64,000 nt of DNA from the NCBI RefSeq assembly GCF_030372765.1, contig NZ_JAUCMW010000004.1, positions 1-64,000 of the forward strand, written 5' to 3'. The notes below the pieces were generated by a model, which was given only the letters and a program-made list of their open reading frames with translations, made no database searches and was not told the DNA's origin. This stretch comes from Labilibaculum sp. K2S (GTDB lineage: Bacteria; Bacteroidota; Bacteroidia; Bacteroidales; Marinifilaceae). The position numbers and the translations under genes were made by a program. This document shows positions 39,811 to 48,555 of this stretch, in pieces; position 1 is the stretch's first letter, and every line of letters begins with the position of its first letter.

Positions 39811-41772
39811 TTAACCAGGAAACTCAATTTCGAAAGTACTTCCCTTTCCCAATTCGCTTTTCACTTTAATTGTTCCCTTGTGAATTCGAATTAATTCGGC
39901 ACAAATACTTAAGCCCAAACCAGTACCCTGTTCGTTGTGCAGACCTTGAGTACTATTTGTTGTTTTTGAATTATCAAACAATCTATCCATAATTTCCTGC
40001 GACATCCCGGTGCCACTGTCTTTTACTTTAATATTAACATGAGATTTTGTTCTGGCCGCATCCAATCTAATCAAACCTCCTTCATTTGTGTATTTAATGG
40101 CGTTTGAAATTAAATTATTTAAAATTGTTCGGAGAATATCAGGATCGGCCATGACCTCTTCTTCAATTAAATTATGGAATTCAATCTTTATCTTATACTG
40201 TTGCAAGTCTGAGTCAAAAAAACTGTTTAACTCATCAAACATCCGATCAAATGATATTGATGTTGGGTAATACGAAATGGCCCCTGTTTGTGATCTCGAC
40301 CAATCCAATAGATTGGTTAACAACTTCATTCCTTCCACTGATGACTGATGAATATAACCGGCAAACTTCTCCGTATTTTGATAATCACCTTCTCTACTCT
40401 CTTCCACTAATAATCCACTAAATCCAATTAAAGAATTAAAAGGATTTTTCAAGTCATGAGAAATTACTGAGAATAGTTTATCCTTTGTCTGATTAATTTC
40501 GGCTAACTGAAGATTCAATTTCCGCTGTGACTGATAGCGCCAATAAAGAATAACAGCAATTATCAACATCAAAATGATAATAATAACTAAATATAATTCT
40601 TGAAATTTTCGGGATTCCAATTCCTGCTCTGTTTCAGATAGAGTTTGTCGAATCATAAATCTATTTTGCATCTCTTCAATGATCTCGAACTGCTGAATAG
40701 AAAGAATGGAATCATATACTAATGAAAAACGATCATAACTCGCCATTGCTTTTGACTGATCATCAACAACTTTATAAAGTTCGACAAATGCCCTGTATGT
40801 TTTTAAAATTTTGGCATTTAATCCTAATTTACCAGCAACACCAAGCGCCTTATGTAATGCAGTCTCTGCCTCTTTGCGCTCATTTTTATGAGCATACACT
40901 AAGGCTAAACTAATATAATCATCAACAAGTCCAAAATTATGCCTGCGCTCCTGATCTAATTTCAATGCTTTCTGATAATAATCAAACGCTTTATTGTACT
41001 CCTTTTTCAGATAGAATATATTAGCCATTCCAGACAGACAAAACGCAGCATATCTAACATTACTTGAACCCAGACTTTTTTGATAAGACTGCTGATAATA
41101 TGTCATTGCAACATCAATATCTCCTTTTGCTTCGTAAGTCCTCGCAATTTCCATAGTAACCGACCCCATCCCCAATTCATCGCCTAACTCCTTCCACAAT
41201 GATTTTGCCTTTTCAAAATAATCCAATGCCAAATCAAAATCTTTCTTCTCACGATACACCAGCCCCATATTTACGTAGGCATATGATTTTCCCGCAGAAT
41301 GGTTAAGAATATTGAATATCTGCAATGAATATTCAGAGAATTTTAAGGCCAAAGGTATATTTCCAGTTAATAGATATAAATCACCTAAATTGTTATACGA
41401 ATAAGCCAGTTGCACCGAGTCTTTTTGCTGCAGACTATACTCCAAAGCCCGATGTAAGTATGGAATTGATTCTTTCGTTTTGTATAAGTAGTGCAATTGA
41501 ACAACACCAATAAACCCATAGAGTCTTGGCAATTCTTTTCTTATATCATATTGAATAGCTAACTGCAGAGCCTGCTGTCCAAGAATAATTGCAGAATCAG
41601 AATTAATTTCCCGTAAACTCCAGCACTTATCTCCCAACAATCTTACCTTTTTCGAAATTTCCACTTCCGAAAAAAGTTCAGAAACTGTTTTACCTCCCGA
41701 TTGAGCAAAGGTGACTGTGGTAGGAAATACAAATAAGATAAAAATAATAAAGTGCCGGGGGCGTATCATCAA
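39811..41772 (-). CDS. TPR-containing membrane sensor histidine kinase
   Basis: A 653-residue kinase. Signal peptide at the N-terminus, about six TPR repeats over residues 80-340 (SYNNLGDLYLLTGNIPLAL, SYAYVNMGLVYREKKDFDLA), a short coiled coil, one transmembrane helix near 395-410 (LYLVIIIILMLIIAVILYW), then HisKA with the H-box SVISHDLKNPFNSLIGFSG and HATPase_c (NLISNAIKYTNEGG, DSGTGMSQ, GTGLGLSICAEL). It senses a periplasmic signal via the TPRs. No response regulator is adjacent; the single-domain regulator at 52989 is too far away to assign. Confidence 0.9.
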   Translation of the reverse strand: MMIRPRHFIIFILFVFPTTVTFAQSGGKTVSELFSEVEISKKVRLLGDKCWSLREINSDSAIILGQQALQLAIQYDIRKELPRLYGFIGVVQLHYLYKTKESIPYLHRALEYSLQQKDSVQLAYSYNNLGDLYLLTGNIPLALKFSEYSLQIFNILNHSAGKSYAYVNMGLVYREKKDFDLALDYFEKAKSLWKELGDELGMGSVTMEIARTYEAKGDIDVAMTYYQQSYQKSLGSSNVRYAAFCLSGMANIFYLKKEYNKAFDYYQKALKLDQERRHNFGLVDDYISLALVYAHKNERKEAETALHKALGVAGKLGLNAKILKTYRAFVELYKVVDDQSKAMASYDRFSLVYDSILSIQQFEIIEEMQNRFMIRQTLSETEQELESRKFQELYLVIIIILMLIIAVILYWRYQSQRKLNLQLAEINQTKDKLFSVISHDLKNPFNSLIGFSGLLVEESREGDYQNTEKFAGYIHQSSVEGMKLLTNLLDWSRSQTGAISYYPTSISFDRMFDELNSFFDSDLQQYKIKIEFHNLIEEEVMADPDILRTILNNLISNAIKYTNEGGLIRLDAARTKSHVNIKVKDSGTGMSQEIMDRLFDNSKTTNSTQGLHNEQGTGLGLSICAELIRIHKGTIKVKSELGKGSTFEIEFPG

Positions 41773-41881
41773 ATGTCCAATTAAGAAAGCTAAATATAAA
41801 ACAAATTCCGTGGAGAAAATTGATTTGCTAAAATTTTGAATAACCTTTTTGAGTAAGGATATTCATATGGATGCAGAACAA

Positions 41882-42094
41882 CTAAAATAGTTGAGAACCT
41901 ACAATAATTAACACAATTGCAATCACAGTCAGATAAGTATATGGATTTGCAAAATTAAAAGTCCACCCCAACATCCGATTGTATTTCGGAACAATTAATC
42001 GTGGATCTTTTCGGTTGCAATAAAATGGTCCATGCCAATTTCCCAGATTCTTACTCATTGAATCTAATAAATGTTGATCAAGTTTCCTTCTCAT
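41882..42094 (-). CDS. Small membrane protein, DUF5808-like
   Basis: A 70-residue protein. Middle motif WHGPFYCNRKDPRLIVPKYN then LGWTFNFANP, followed by a C-terminal transmembrane helix (YLTVIAIVLIIVGSQLF). The NxxDPRxxVPK and GWTxNFxxP pattern recalls DUF5808. Function unknown. Single gene between the kinase and the hdr operon. Confidence 0.6.
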   Translation of the reverse strand: MRRKLDQHLLDSMSKNLGNWHGPFYCNRKDPRLIVPKYNRMLGWTFNFANPYTYLTVIAIVLIIVGSQLF

Positions 42095-42163
42095 GATTAA
42101 ATATTTTTATTTCTTAATTTAACCTTTCATAAAGATAAATAAAACAAATGTCAACAAAAAAAT

Positions 42164-42193
42164 GACCTCAAATCAGAAAACTGATTTGAGGTC
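42164..42193 (-). terminator. Terminator hairpin after the hdr operon
   Basis: GACCTCAAATCAG and CTGATTTGAGGTC form a perfect 13-bp stem with a 4-base loop. On the minus strand it is followed by ATTTTTTTG. It lies about 145 bases past the last gene of the DsrE-Hdr operon, with no other gene between. Confidence 0.75.
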
Positions 42194-42338
42194 GCAATAT
42201 TCTTTCGAACTTAAAATTCTTTAGCAAGACTTTTAAATTAATTCCGTCATTAAAAGTAAAGTGAATGAAAAGCAGATCCAAGAACACTTTACTTAGCCTA
42301 CAGTCATTAATTAAATTACCCTGTTAAAACAATTTTAA

Positions 42339-43394
42339 TTAAGATACCGAAAGGCTTTTTAATTTCTCAAAATACATGGCAAACGAACGATATAAGAAAT
42401 GTGTCCACTTCCCAAAAGGCACGATAATAACAGCCCACTGCACAAGAACCGTTAAATGAATTAAATACATCCAAATATTAGTTTCCAAAATATCTAAATC
42501 GATAAATAAGCGGACAACAAAAGCACTCAATCCCATTAGAAATAACCAGATTACAAAAAACCAGTCGCTTGGATGTGAATTTTTACTCACCTGTGTTTTT
42601 TTGTTAAGACGTCCAATCATGAAAATAAATGTTACTGAAAAAATAACTACACTTTCGAGATAACCCAAAATCAGAATGAAACTGCTATTGGTAGCAAACC
42701 AATCCAAAAACACCGTTGTAAAAAGCAAGGATAAATAACCAATTACAAGGATCAAATGTTGAAACCAACGGGTTTGACTATCATCACAACCCAATGTTCT
42801 TTTTTGAGTAAACATATGAACAATCAGTTCGCTAAATGATTTTAGGTAAGCAGAGAATGACACATTCACCTTTGGTTTTCGGATTACCATATTCCACATA
42901 CGAATAAGATTCGGAAATAAAATCAATAGAAAAACGCTACCAATTGCCGACATCTCAAAATAGTGGCCGTAATGCAATAATAATTCAGGTTCAAAATTAA
43001 GACTTGATGCAAACCAAATTACTCCTACTGCTAACAAAACAAATGCAATAACAGATATACTTAGAGACTTATAAAGCATCCCTGAAAAGCCTGTCCAATC
43101 ATATTTTGAAGTTAGGTATCTACGGAGTGACATCATTAATTCACCTGGCTCTGCTTCACGTGGGCACGTTGTACTGCAATCGCCACAATAATAGCATAAC
43201 CATGGCTCCAATGAGGTCTGAATTTCATTTTCCAAACCAAGCACACTATATCTTACCATTTTTCGTGGAAACGAGTTGTCTTCGTCTGACAAAGAGCAAA
43301 CAGCTGTACAATTCCCGCAATTATAACATGCGTTTGTATCAAAAGCGCCATAGCTTTGCAACTCAGTTGTGAATTTAGGATTTATCCTTGCCAT
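42339..43394 (-). CDS. QmoC/HdrC-like iron-sulfur membrane subunit
   Basis: A 351-residue protein. The N-terminal ferredoxin-like domain carries two 4Fe-4S sites (CYNCGNCTAVC near 23-33 and CYYCGDCSTTC near 67-77). The C-terminal part has five to six transmembrane helices typical of the haem b-type or NarI-like membrane half of QmoC/HdrE. It would connect the soluble HdrA-type subunits to the quinone pool. Its start overlaps the end of the winged-helix gene by 20 bases. Confidence 0.85.
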   Translation of the reverse strand: MARINPKFTTELQSYGAFDTNACYNCGNCTAVCSLSDEDNSFPRKMVRYSVLGLENEIQTSLEPWLCYYCGDCSTTCPREAEPGELMMSLRRYLTSKYDWTGFSGMLYKSLSISVIAFVLLAVGVIWFASSLNFEPELLLHYGHYFEMSAIGSVFLLILFPNLIRMWNMVIRKPKVNVSFSAYLKSFSELIVHMFTQKRTLGCDDSQTRWFQHLILVIGYLSLLFTTVFLDWFATNSSFILILGYLESVVIFSVTFIFMIGRLNKKTQVSKNSHPSDWFFVIWLFLMGLSAFVVRLFIDLDILETNIWMYLIHLTVLVQWAVIIVPFGKWTHFLYRSFAMYFEKLKSLSVS

Positions 43395-43677
43395 TGTCTT
43401 TTATTTTGTAATAAAAATATTCGTCCATATCATCAAGGTCGCCTGTTTCAACAAAACCGTATTTCATCAAGCTCATCAACTGATACAACACCTCATCTCC
43501 AGGTATGTTTAGTGCTTTGGATAGTTGAGGAACGGTTTTATCCCCTTCTTTCAAAGCATCCATCAGTATTTTTTTTGTTTTTGTAAAATATTTAAGGTTC
43601 TCCATAACCTCTTTGGCTACAGGGTTCTTTTCTTTCCGATATTTTGCGGTTTTACCTTTTTCAACTTCCATATTCAT
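43375..43677 (-). CDS. Small winged-helix protein of the hdr operon
   Basis: A 100-residue protein. Basic N-terminus, then a helix-turn-helix-like segment (KTVPQLSKALNIPGDEVLY QLMS split by a short turn) and an acidic wing (TGDLDDMDEYFYYKIKD). It looks like a small MarR- or ArsR-type winged helix without metal Cys. Its place between an HdrA-like gene and the membrane subunit, with overlap to the latter, suggests an assembly or structural role instead of gene control, but this is inference. Confidence 0.6.
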   Translation of the reverse strand: MNMEVEKGKTAKYRKEKNPVAKEVMENLKYFTKTKKILMDALKEGDKTVPQLSKALNIPGDEVLYQLMSLMKYGFVETGDLDDMDEYFYYKIKDNGKDKS

Positions 43678-43681
43678 AGTT

Positions 43682-45616
43682 TTAATCGGTTGATACTAAA
43701 GCGTCAATCATACTTTCAATTTGATCGTCAGTATATCCAATCAATTCAATTGCATTGGATGGACAAACAGGCATACACATTCCACACCCCTTACAAACAG
43801 ATCCGTTTACAACGGCAATTTGCTTACCATCAACGTCGGTTTTTGTTAAAGCATTAAATGGACATGCATCATCACACTTACCACACCACAGGCAGTTATC
43901 AACATCAATTTTGGCAATAGTAGGTGAAAGAGCAAGCTCTCCCGCAGCAATTAATGAAAAAGACTTGGTTGCAGCAGCCAAAGATGAATTCATTGATTCC
44001 ATAATATTCTTTGGCCCTTGAGAAGCACCTGCAATAGTTACACCATCAATTACTGTTTCAACTGGTCGCAGCTTCATGTGAATTTCATTAAAGAAATTAT
44101 CTCTTCCCCTGGGAATTTTCAGGAGACTGCCAATTGAATTGTCCTGTCGGGGTACCATACCAGTTACCAAAACCACCAAATCAGCTTCCACTTCCAAAGT
44201 TTTATCGGCAGTTAAAATATCGTTAATGGTAACAATAGTCTTGTCTCCTTCCTTAGAAACAACCGGTGGATGATCTTCAAATGACTGCAAATAAATATCT
44301 CCCAAACGAGAAGATTCATCATATAAAACTTCCTGTTTTCCATAGGTTCTTATTCCTCTGTTAAAATGGAAATTATACAAATCTTTGTATTTCTTTTTAG
44401 CAGTGATTGCAGCATGTATGGTAGCTGTACAACAATACCGGGAACAATATTTATTCTCTCCGTCAACCTGACGACTGCCTACACAATAGATATAAGCGAT
44501 ATTCTTTACCTCTTTTCCTTTATAAACAAGCTTATCATCGCAATAATGAACCAAACGTTTAAATTGAGGAAGAGTAACTACATTATCGATGGTTTTATAA
44601 CCAAATTCATCATCTTTTGGCTCATATGGATCAAAACCTGTTGCAAGAAGTACAGAACCAACTTTAATATTTAAAAATTCATCCTTCTGGCTAAAATCAA
44701 CGTTTTCACAAACTTTTTCACACTCTCCACAGCGGGTACAATGCTCCATGTCGATCACCGGAAGTTGAGGATATTCACCCGGAAAATTGTGATAGATAGC
44801 CTTTCGTGTAGTAATATTAAAGTTAAATTTATCGGGAACAACTACAGGACAAACTTCAATGGCTCTCCCTAAATTACCCTCGTTGCAATCCAATTTCATA
44901 TGACGAGGCGAAATTCTCACTTTCAATGAGATATTTCCAACACTCCCGCTATTCTCAATAATTTCAGCCCCAGTAAATAATGTAATATTTTTGTGATTCA
45001 TTGCTCTGTCATAAAGACGGGTAATTAACTCTTTACCTGTTTCATTTGATACAAACAAATCATCCCATTGGGCAACTCTACCCCCTACAAAAAACTCACG
45101 TTCGATTAAATAAACCTGAGCTCCTGATTCGGCTAATTGTATAGCTGAACGAAGCCCTGCAATACCGGCACCAACAACAGCGACAGCATTAGTAGCCGCT
45201 ACACGAAATGGTTCAAGGGCATTCGACCTCTTCACTTTTGCAACAGCTGCTTTTACAATCTGAATTGCCTTTTTGGTTGCCCCGACTTTATCATCAGAAT
45301 GAGCCCAGGAAGCTTGTTCTCTGATATTTGCATGAATGTAATTGTATTTATTCAACCCAGCTCTTTCAGCAACAGCGCTAAATGTAAGTAAATGCAATGT
45401 AGGAGAACATGAAGCGACAACGGCACCATCCAATTGCTTTTCTGCAATATCTGTAACCATATCCTTCTGGTTGGAATCTGCACAGGCAAACATGGTTGTT
45501 TTGGATAAAAAAACGCTTTCATCCTTCTCAATTTCAGCCCGAACCTTTTCCACGTCAACGTAATCAGAAATATTACCTCCGCAATGACATACGTAAACAC
45601 CTATTTTCTTTTTCAT
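43682..45616 (-). CDS. HdrA-like FAD/iron-sulfur protein (QmoB-like)
   Basis: A 644-residue flavoprotein beginning MKKKIGVYVCHCGGNISDYV. Flavin motif GAGIAGLRSAIQLAESGAQV near 155-175. One mid 4Fe-4S site HCTRCGECEKVC, and two C-terminal sites CLWCGKCDDACPF and CKGCGMCMPVCPS. Compared with QmoB, the MvhD-like C-terminal domain is absent and encoded by a separate gene. Start choice: the ATG at 45614-45616 matches the HdrA family N-terminus. An upstream in-frame ATG at 45644-45646 lies inside the leader element and would add 10 unrelated residues. Confidence 0.88.
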   Translation of the reverse strand: MKKKIGVYVCHCGGNISDYVDVEKVRAEIEKDESVFLSKTTMFACADSNQKDMVTDIAEKQLDGAVVASCSPTLHLLTFSAVAERAGLNKYNYIHANIREQASWAHSDDKVGATKKAIQIVKAAVAKVKRSNALEPFRVAATNAVAVVGAGIAGLRSAIQLAESGAQVYLIEREFFVGGRVAQWDDLFVSNETGKELITRLYDRAMNHKNITLFTGAEIIENSGSVGNISLKVRISPRHMKLDCNEGNLGRAIEVCPVVVPDKFNFNITTRKAIYHNFPGEYPQLPVIDMEHCTRCGECEKVCENVDFSQKDEFLNIKVGSVLLATGFDPYEPKDDEFGYKTIDNVVTLPQFKRLVHYCDDKLVYKGKEVKNIAYIYCVGSRQVDGENKYCSRYCCTATIHAAITAKKKYKDLYNFHFNRGIRTYGKQEVLYDESSRLGDIYLQSFEDHPPVVSKEGDKTIVTINDILTADKTLEVEADLVVLVTGMVPRQDNSIGSLLKIPRGRDNFFNEIHMKLRPVETVIDGVTIAGASQGPKNIMESMNSSLAAATKSFSLIAAGELALSPTIAKIDVDNCLWCGKCDDACPFNALTKTDVDGKQIAVVNGSVCKGCGMCMPVCPSNAIELIGYTDDQIESMIDALVSTD

Positions 45617-45714
45617 ATGATTATAATTTGCTTTGTTAATTGCCATATGGAACTTTCCATGCTGGAATAATCATCTCCCTGTATGTCAAAATATCCTTGG
45701 CATGGACGTTTCAT
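45613..45714 (-). CDS. MKRPC leader mini-ORF, copy E, coupled inside the hdr operon
   Basis: A 33-residue frame starting MKRPCQGYFDIQGDDYSSME and ending in IIII. Its ATG (45712-45714) overlaps the TGA of the upstream HdrA-like gene, and its own TGA overlaps the ATG of the next gene (45614-45616), both as ATGA. It shares the ACATACAGGGAGATGATTAT block, the CCATGC/GCATGG stem and the CAAATTATAATCAT tail with the other leader copies. It may be a translated coupling peptide or simply an RNA element that keeps the frame open. Confidence 0.5.
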   Translation of the reverse strand: MKRPCQGYFDIQGDDYSSMESSIWQLTKQIIII

Positions 45715-47012
45715 AACGATGCCCTCCTTAAATAACTTGTAGTTTCTGCAGAAGCAGCTCCTGCTGACAATATTGAATCAGGAATATCCATTGGACCCGT
45801 AGCAGTACCAGCAACAAATACACCATCAATGTTGGTTTCAGCAGGACTGGCCAAAATATCATTTTGATTGATAAATCCATAATCATCTAATCGTAACGAT
45901 TCACCTTGGAAAGAATCAGAAATTTCAGAATTAGACATCACACCTACAGAAAGTACAACCATATCGTGTTCTGCTTCCTTCACCTTACCTTCTTCAATAT
46001 CTTCGTATCTTAGAATTAAGTTTCCGTTTTCCTTTTCAGTGATATTACCAATTTTACCTTTAATAAATTCTACACCCATGTCTTTAGACTGATCGTAAAA
46101 CTCATTAAAGCCTTTTCCAAATGCTCTGATATGCAAGTAATAAATGGTAACATCAGCCATTGGCAACGATCCCATTAACAATTGACCTTGCTTTATGGAA
46201 TACATACAACATACCTGGGAACAAATCGGGTTACCTACCGATTTATCACGTGAACCTGTACACAGTACATATGCGATATTATCCGGCATTTTTCCATCTC
46301 CAGGTCTCAAAATGGTATTAAAGGGTCTGGTTGGAGCAAGTTGTCTTTCCATTTGCATGGAAGTAATTACATTTTTATATTTTCCGTAACCGTAACGCGG
46401 AATTTTAAGCGGATCAAACAAGTTGAAACCTGTAGCCACAACTACGGCTTTGGTTTTAACAATAAAGTCATTATCTGTTTGCGTAAAATCAATACATCCT
46501 GTCGGGCACACTCTTTCACATGCTCCGCACAAAGTACAATTTATGATATCGATAGCTGCAGCACGGGGACTCGCAATACTAAATGGAATAAAAGCAGCTT
46601 TACGCCCCACCAAACCTTGTTGATATTCGTCTATTACACTAACCGGACATGCTTTCTCACACAATTGACAAGCTGTACAGTCCTCGATATTTACGTATCT
46701 TGGTTTTTGATGCACATGAGCCTCAAAATTATGCTCTCCAATTTTATCAATCTTCTTAGCCTCAGCACTAAACATGATTGTAATATTGGGATGTCTGGAT
46801 ATTTCAGATACTTTAGGAGTAGTTATACAAGCCGCACAATCCAGAGTTGGGAATACCTTGCTAAGTGCAATCATCTTTCCACCCAGAGATAAGTCTTTCT
46901 CAACCACCAAAACCTTATAATTAAGATTTGCCAGATTAAGAGCCGCTTCTCCGCCAGAAATACCACCGCCTACAACAAGAACATCATATTCTAATATTTT
47001 CTTTTCCGACAT
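45711..47012 (-). CDS. HdrA-like FAD/iron-sulfur protein (QmoA-like)
   Basis: A 433-residue flavoprotein. FAD motif VLVVGGGISGGEAALNLANL near residues 10-30. The HdrA-type Cys motif is TLDCAACITTPKVSEISRHP. Two ferredoxin-type sites are CTACQLCEKACPV near 115 and CTLCGACERVCPT near 160. The closing VFVAGTATGPMDIPDSILSA motif binds FAD. This is the electron-confurcating type of subunit known from Qmo and Hdr complexes. It follows the MvhD gene by 5 bases. Its stop overlaps the leader mini-ORF. Confidence 0.9.
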   Translation of the reverse strand: MSEKKILEYDVLVVGGGISGGEAALNLANLNYKVLVVEKDLSLGGKMIALSKVFPTLDCAACITTPKVSEISRHPNITIMFSAEAKKIDKIGEHNFEAHVHQKPRYVNIEDCTACQLCEKACPVSVIDEYQQGLVGRKAAFIPFSIASPRAAAIDIINCTLCGACERVCPTGCIDFTQTDNDFIVKTKAVVVATGFNLFDPLKIPRYGYGKYKNVITSMQMERQLAPTRPFNTILRPGDGKMPDNIAYVLCTGSRDKSVGNPICSQVCCMYSIKQGQLLMGSLPMADVTIYYLHIRAFGKGFNEFYDQSKDMGVEFIKGKIGNITEKENGNLILRYEDIEEGKVKEAEHDMVVLSVGVMSNSEISDSFQGESLRLDDYGFINQNDILASPAETNIDGVFVAGTATGPMDIPDSILSAGAASAETTSYLRRASL

Positions 47013-47017
47013 TCTGC

Positions 47018-47425
47018 TTAGTTTGAAGAATTCATTAAATAATTAGTAAAACTCTTTACATGTTTTACGAATGGCTCACTGCACACAGAACATATGGCCG
47101 CCATTTTAAGACGAGCTGGATCCATTCCTTTTTGCTTTAAAAGTTCTTGAGTTGCACCTACAAGCTGACCTGTTTTATCGACACAAGATTCACCATATGG
47201 ACAGTCGGTTCCATCTGCAGCTATAAATACACCATCAAACCCTTGCTCAAGGGCATGTAAAATCCATTTTGATTTGATTCCGCTTGAGCAAGGAACTGTG
47301 ATGGTATAGACAGTAGGCGGATAATGTAATTTCAATAGGCCCGCCATATCAATGGCTGGATCGGAGATTTTTTCTGTTGAAAAAACCAAAATCTTCGGGC
47401 TTTTATTTACTTTTTCCGCTCCCAT
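47018..47425 (-). CDS. MvhD/FlpD-like iron-sulfur subunit
   Basis: A 135-residue protein of the hydrogenase iron-sulfur subunit family (MvhD). Conserved Cys are in VPCSSGIKSKW, GTDCPYGESCVDKTG and AICSVCSEPFVKH. In known complexes MvhD passes electrons between a dehydrogenase and HdrA through a 2Fe-2S cluster. Here it is separate from the HdrA-like proteins, unlike QmoB. Two bases separate it from tusA. Confidence 0.85.
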   Translation of the reverse strand: MGAEKVNKSPKILVFSTEKISDPAIDMAGLLKLHYPPTVYTITVPCSSGIKSKWILHALEQGFDGVFIAADGTDCPYGESCVDKTGQLVGATQELLKQKGMDPARLKMAAICSVCSEPFVKHVKSFTNYLMNSSN

Positions 47426-47427
47426 CT

Positions 47428-47676
47428 TTATTTTTTTAGATAAATTTTATAAAATCCAGATTCTTCCAATGTTCCTAAACATTCGAATCCTTTTTTGTTA
47501 CACCATTTTGGAATATCATTTCTTGTACCTTCATCGGCAGAAAGAATTTCCATAATTTGACCTTTATCAATAGTTCCAATTGCTTTTTTGGCAGCTAATA
47601 GTGGTCCAGGACATGAAGTTCCACGTGCATCTACAGATGTATCTGCTTTTATTTCCAATAATTCTTCTTGTGTCAT
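47428..47676 (-). CDS. TusA-family sulfur carrier
   Basis: An 82-residue protein with the TusA signature: DARGTSCPGPLLAAKKAIGT, where the Cys of CPGP carries persulfide sulfur, then the family's beta-alpha-beta end. Genes of this kind beside Hdr-like proteins deliver sulfane sulfur in sulfur-oxidising bacteria. Located between dsrE and the MvhD-like gene, in the middle of the sulfur part of the operon. Confidence 0.9.
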   Translation of the reverse strand: MTQEELLEIKADTSVDARGTSCPGPLLAAKKAIGTIDKGQIMEILSADEGTRNDIPKWCNKKGFECLGTLEESGFYKIYLKK

Positions 47677-47709
47677 GATCTTAAATTTTAATAATTAAAA
47701 AAATTCTCT

Positions 47710-48276
47710 TTATATAAATAACTGTGATGTGCTCTCACCCATATCTCCGGCAAATGTTACAGCACCTGCAAAACGCATATTTGGATAATCAATCAATTCT
47801 TCTTTTTTTATTCCCATCAAATCCATCGACATTTCGCAAATAGTAATTTCAATACCAAACTCACCAGCTTGTTTAAACATTTCTTCCAAAGAAAGAACAC
47901 CATGCTTTTTCATAATCGATTTGATCATTCGTGGTCCCATTCCGCACATATTCATATTCGATAATTTCAATTTTTCCTTTCCTTTAGGAAGCATGATACC
48001 AAACATTTTAGAAATAAAATTCTTTCCAGCCACTGATTTTTTAGGATCACGTAAAGCTGCAAGTGCCCAAAATGAAAAGAATAATTTCACTTCTGTATCC
48101 ATTGCGGCTGCTCCTAGAGAAATAACCATTGCGGCCAAAATTTTATCAAAATCACCAGACACAACCGCGATTGATAATTGATCTTGATTCATACCTTCCA
48201 GCGTGGAAACCTTTGCAGTAAGGGCGTCAATTTGTTTTTGAAAATCAACAGCCTGAGTTTCTGTTACTTGTTGCAT
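47710..48276 (-). CDS. DsrE-family sulfurtransferase-like protein (DsrE2 type)
   Basis: A 188-residue protein. A short N-terminal coiled coil, then the DsrE-like fold with LSIAVVSGDFDKILAAMVIS, EVKLFFSFWALAALRDPKK and MSMDLMGIKKEELIDYPN. A Cys within ITICEMSMDLMG is the probable persulfide site, as in DsrE2-type membrane-associated proteins. First gene of the operon, transcribed away from the Fnr-like gene. Confidence 0.83.
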   Translation of the reverse strand: MQQVTETQAVDFQKQIDALTAKVSTLEGMNQDQLSIAVVSGDFDKILAAMVISLGAAAMDTEVKLFFSFWALAALRDPKKSVAGKNFISKMFGIMLPKGKEKLKLSNMNMCGMGPRMIKSIMKKHGVLSLEEMFKQAGEFGIEITICEMSMDLMGIKKEELIDYPNMRFAGAVTFAGDMGESTSQLFI

Positions 48277-48472
48277 TTTAGTTTTGAATTAAATTAATAA
48301 ACTTATATCTTCGTTTTGAGCAGATGTCTGATCCTGACTTATTCAACAAACACCAATTATTAAATCACACATATCCAAAACAATTGCCCTACCAAGAATA
48401 ACAGTTCTGACAATCAATTTTTAATTGGTCATTTGATTTATTTTTTCAATTAGTGTTGATTGCAAATATATA

Positions 48473-48480
48473 GAGAGGAA
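48473..48480 (-). promoter_or_regulatory. -7 promoter element of the DsrE-Hdr operon
   Basis: TATATTTG on the minus strand (CAAATATA on plus) fits TAnnTTTG and lies about 200 bases before the dsrE start, leaving a long leader. The Crp-like site at 48525-48540 is centred about 60 bases upstream of it. Confidence 0.5.
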
Positions 48481-48524
48481 AAACACCTTTTAATATTTAA
48501 GGCGTGATGTAAAGTAAATTTTAA

Positions 48525-48540
48525 TGTGATTCATATCACA
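48525..48540. promoter_or_regulatory. Crp/Fnr-type palindromic operator
   Basis: TGTGATTCATATCACA is a perfect TGTGA-N6-TCACA palindrome. It lies between the divergent promoters of the DsrE-Hdr operon and the Fnr-like gene, close to the -35 zone of the latter. This is the class of site bound by Crp/Fnr proteins, so autoregulation plus control of the operon by the adjacent regulator is the simplest reading. Confidence 0.75.
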
Positions 48541-48555
48541 TTATAGAAATATTTA

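Noticed and set aside
39811..41772. Pairing of the TPR histidine kinase with the response regulator at 52989
   Set aside because: They are more than 11 kb apart with many genes between; sequence alone cannot link them.
45617..45646. Ten extra N-terminal residues (MAINKANYNH) for the QmoB-like protein
   Set aside because: These codons lie in the tail of the leader element. HdrA proteins start at the MKKKIGVYVCHC segment, and the ATG at 45614-45616 is coupled to the mini-ORF stop.
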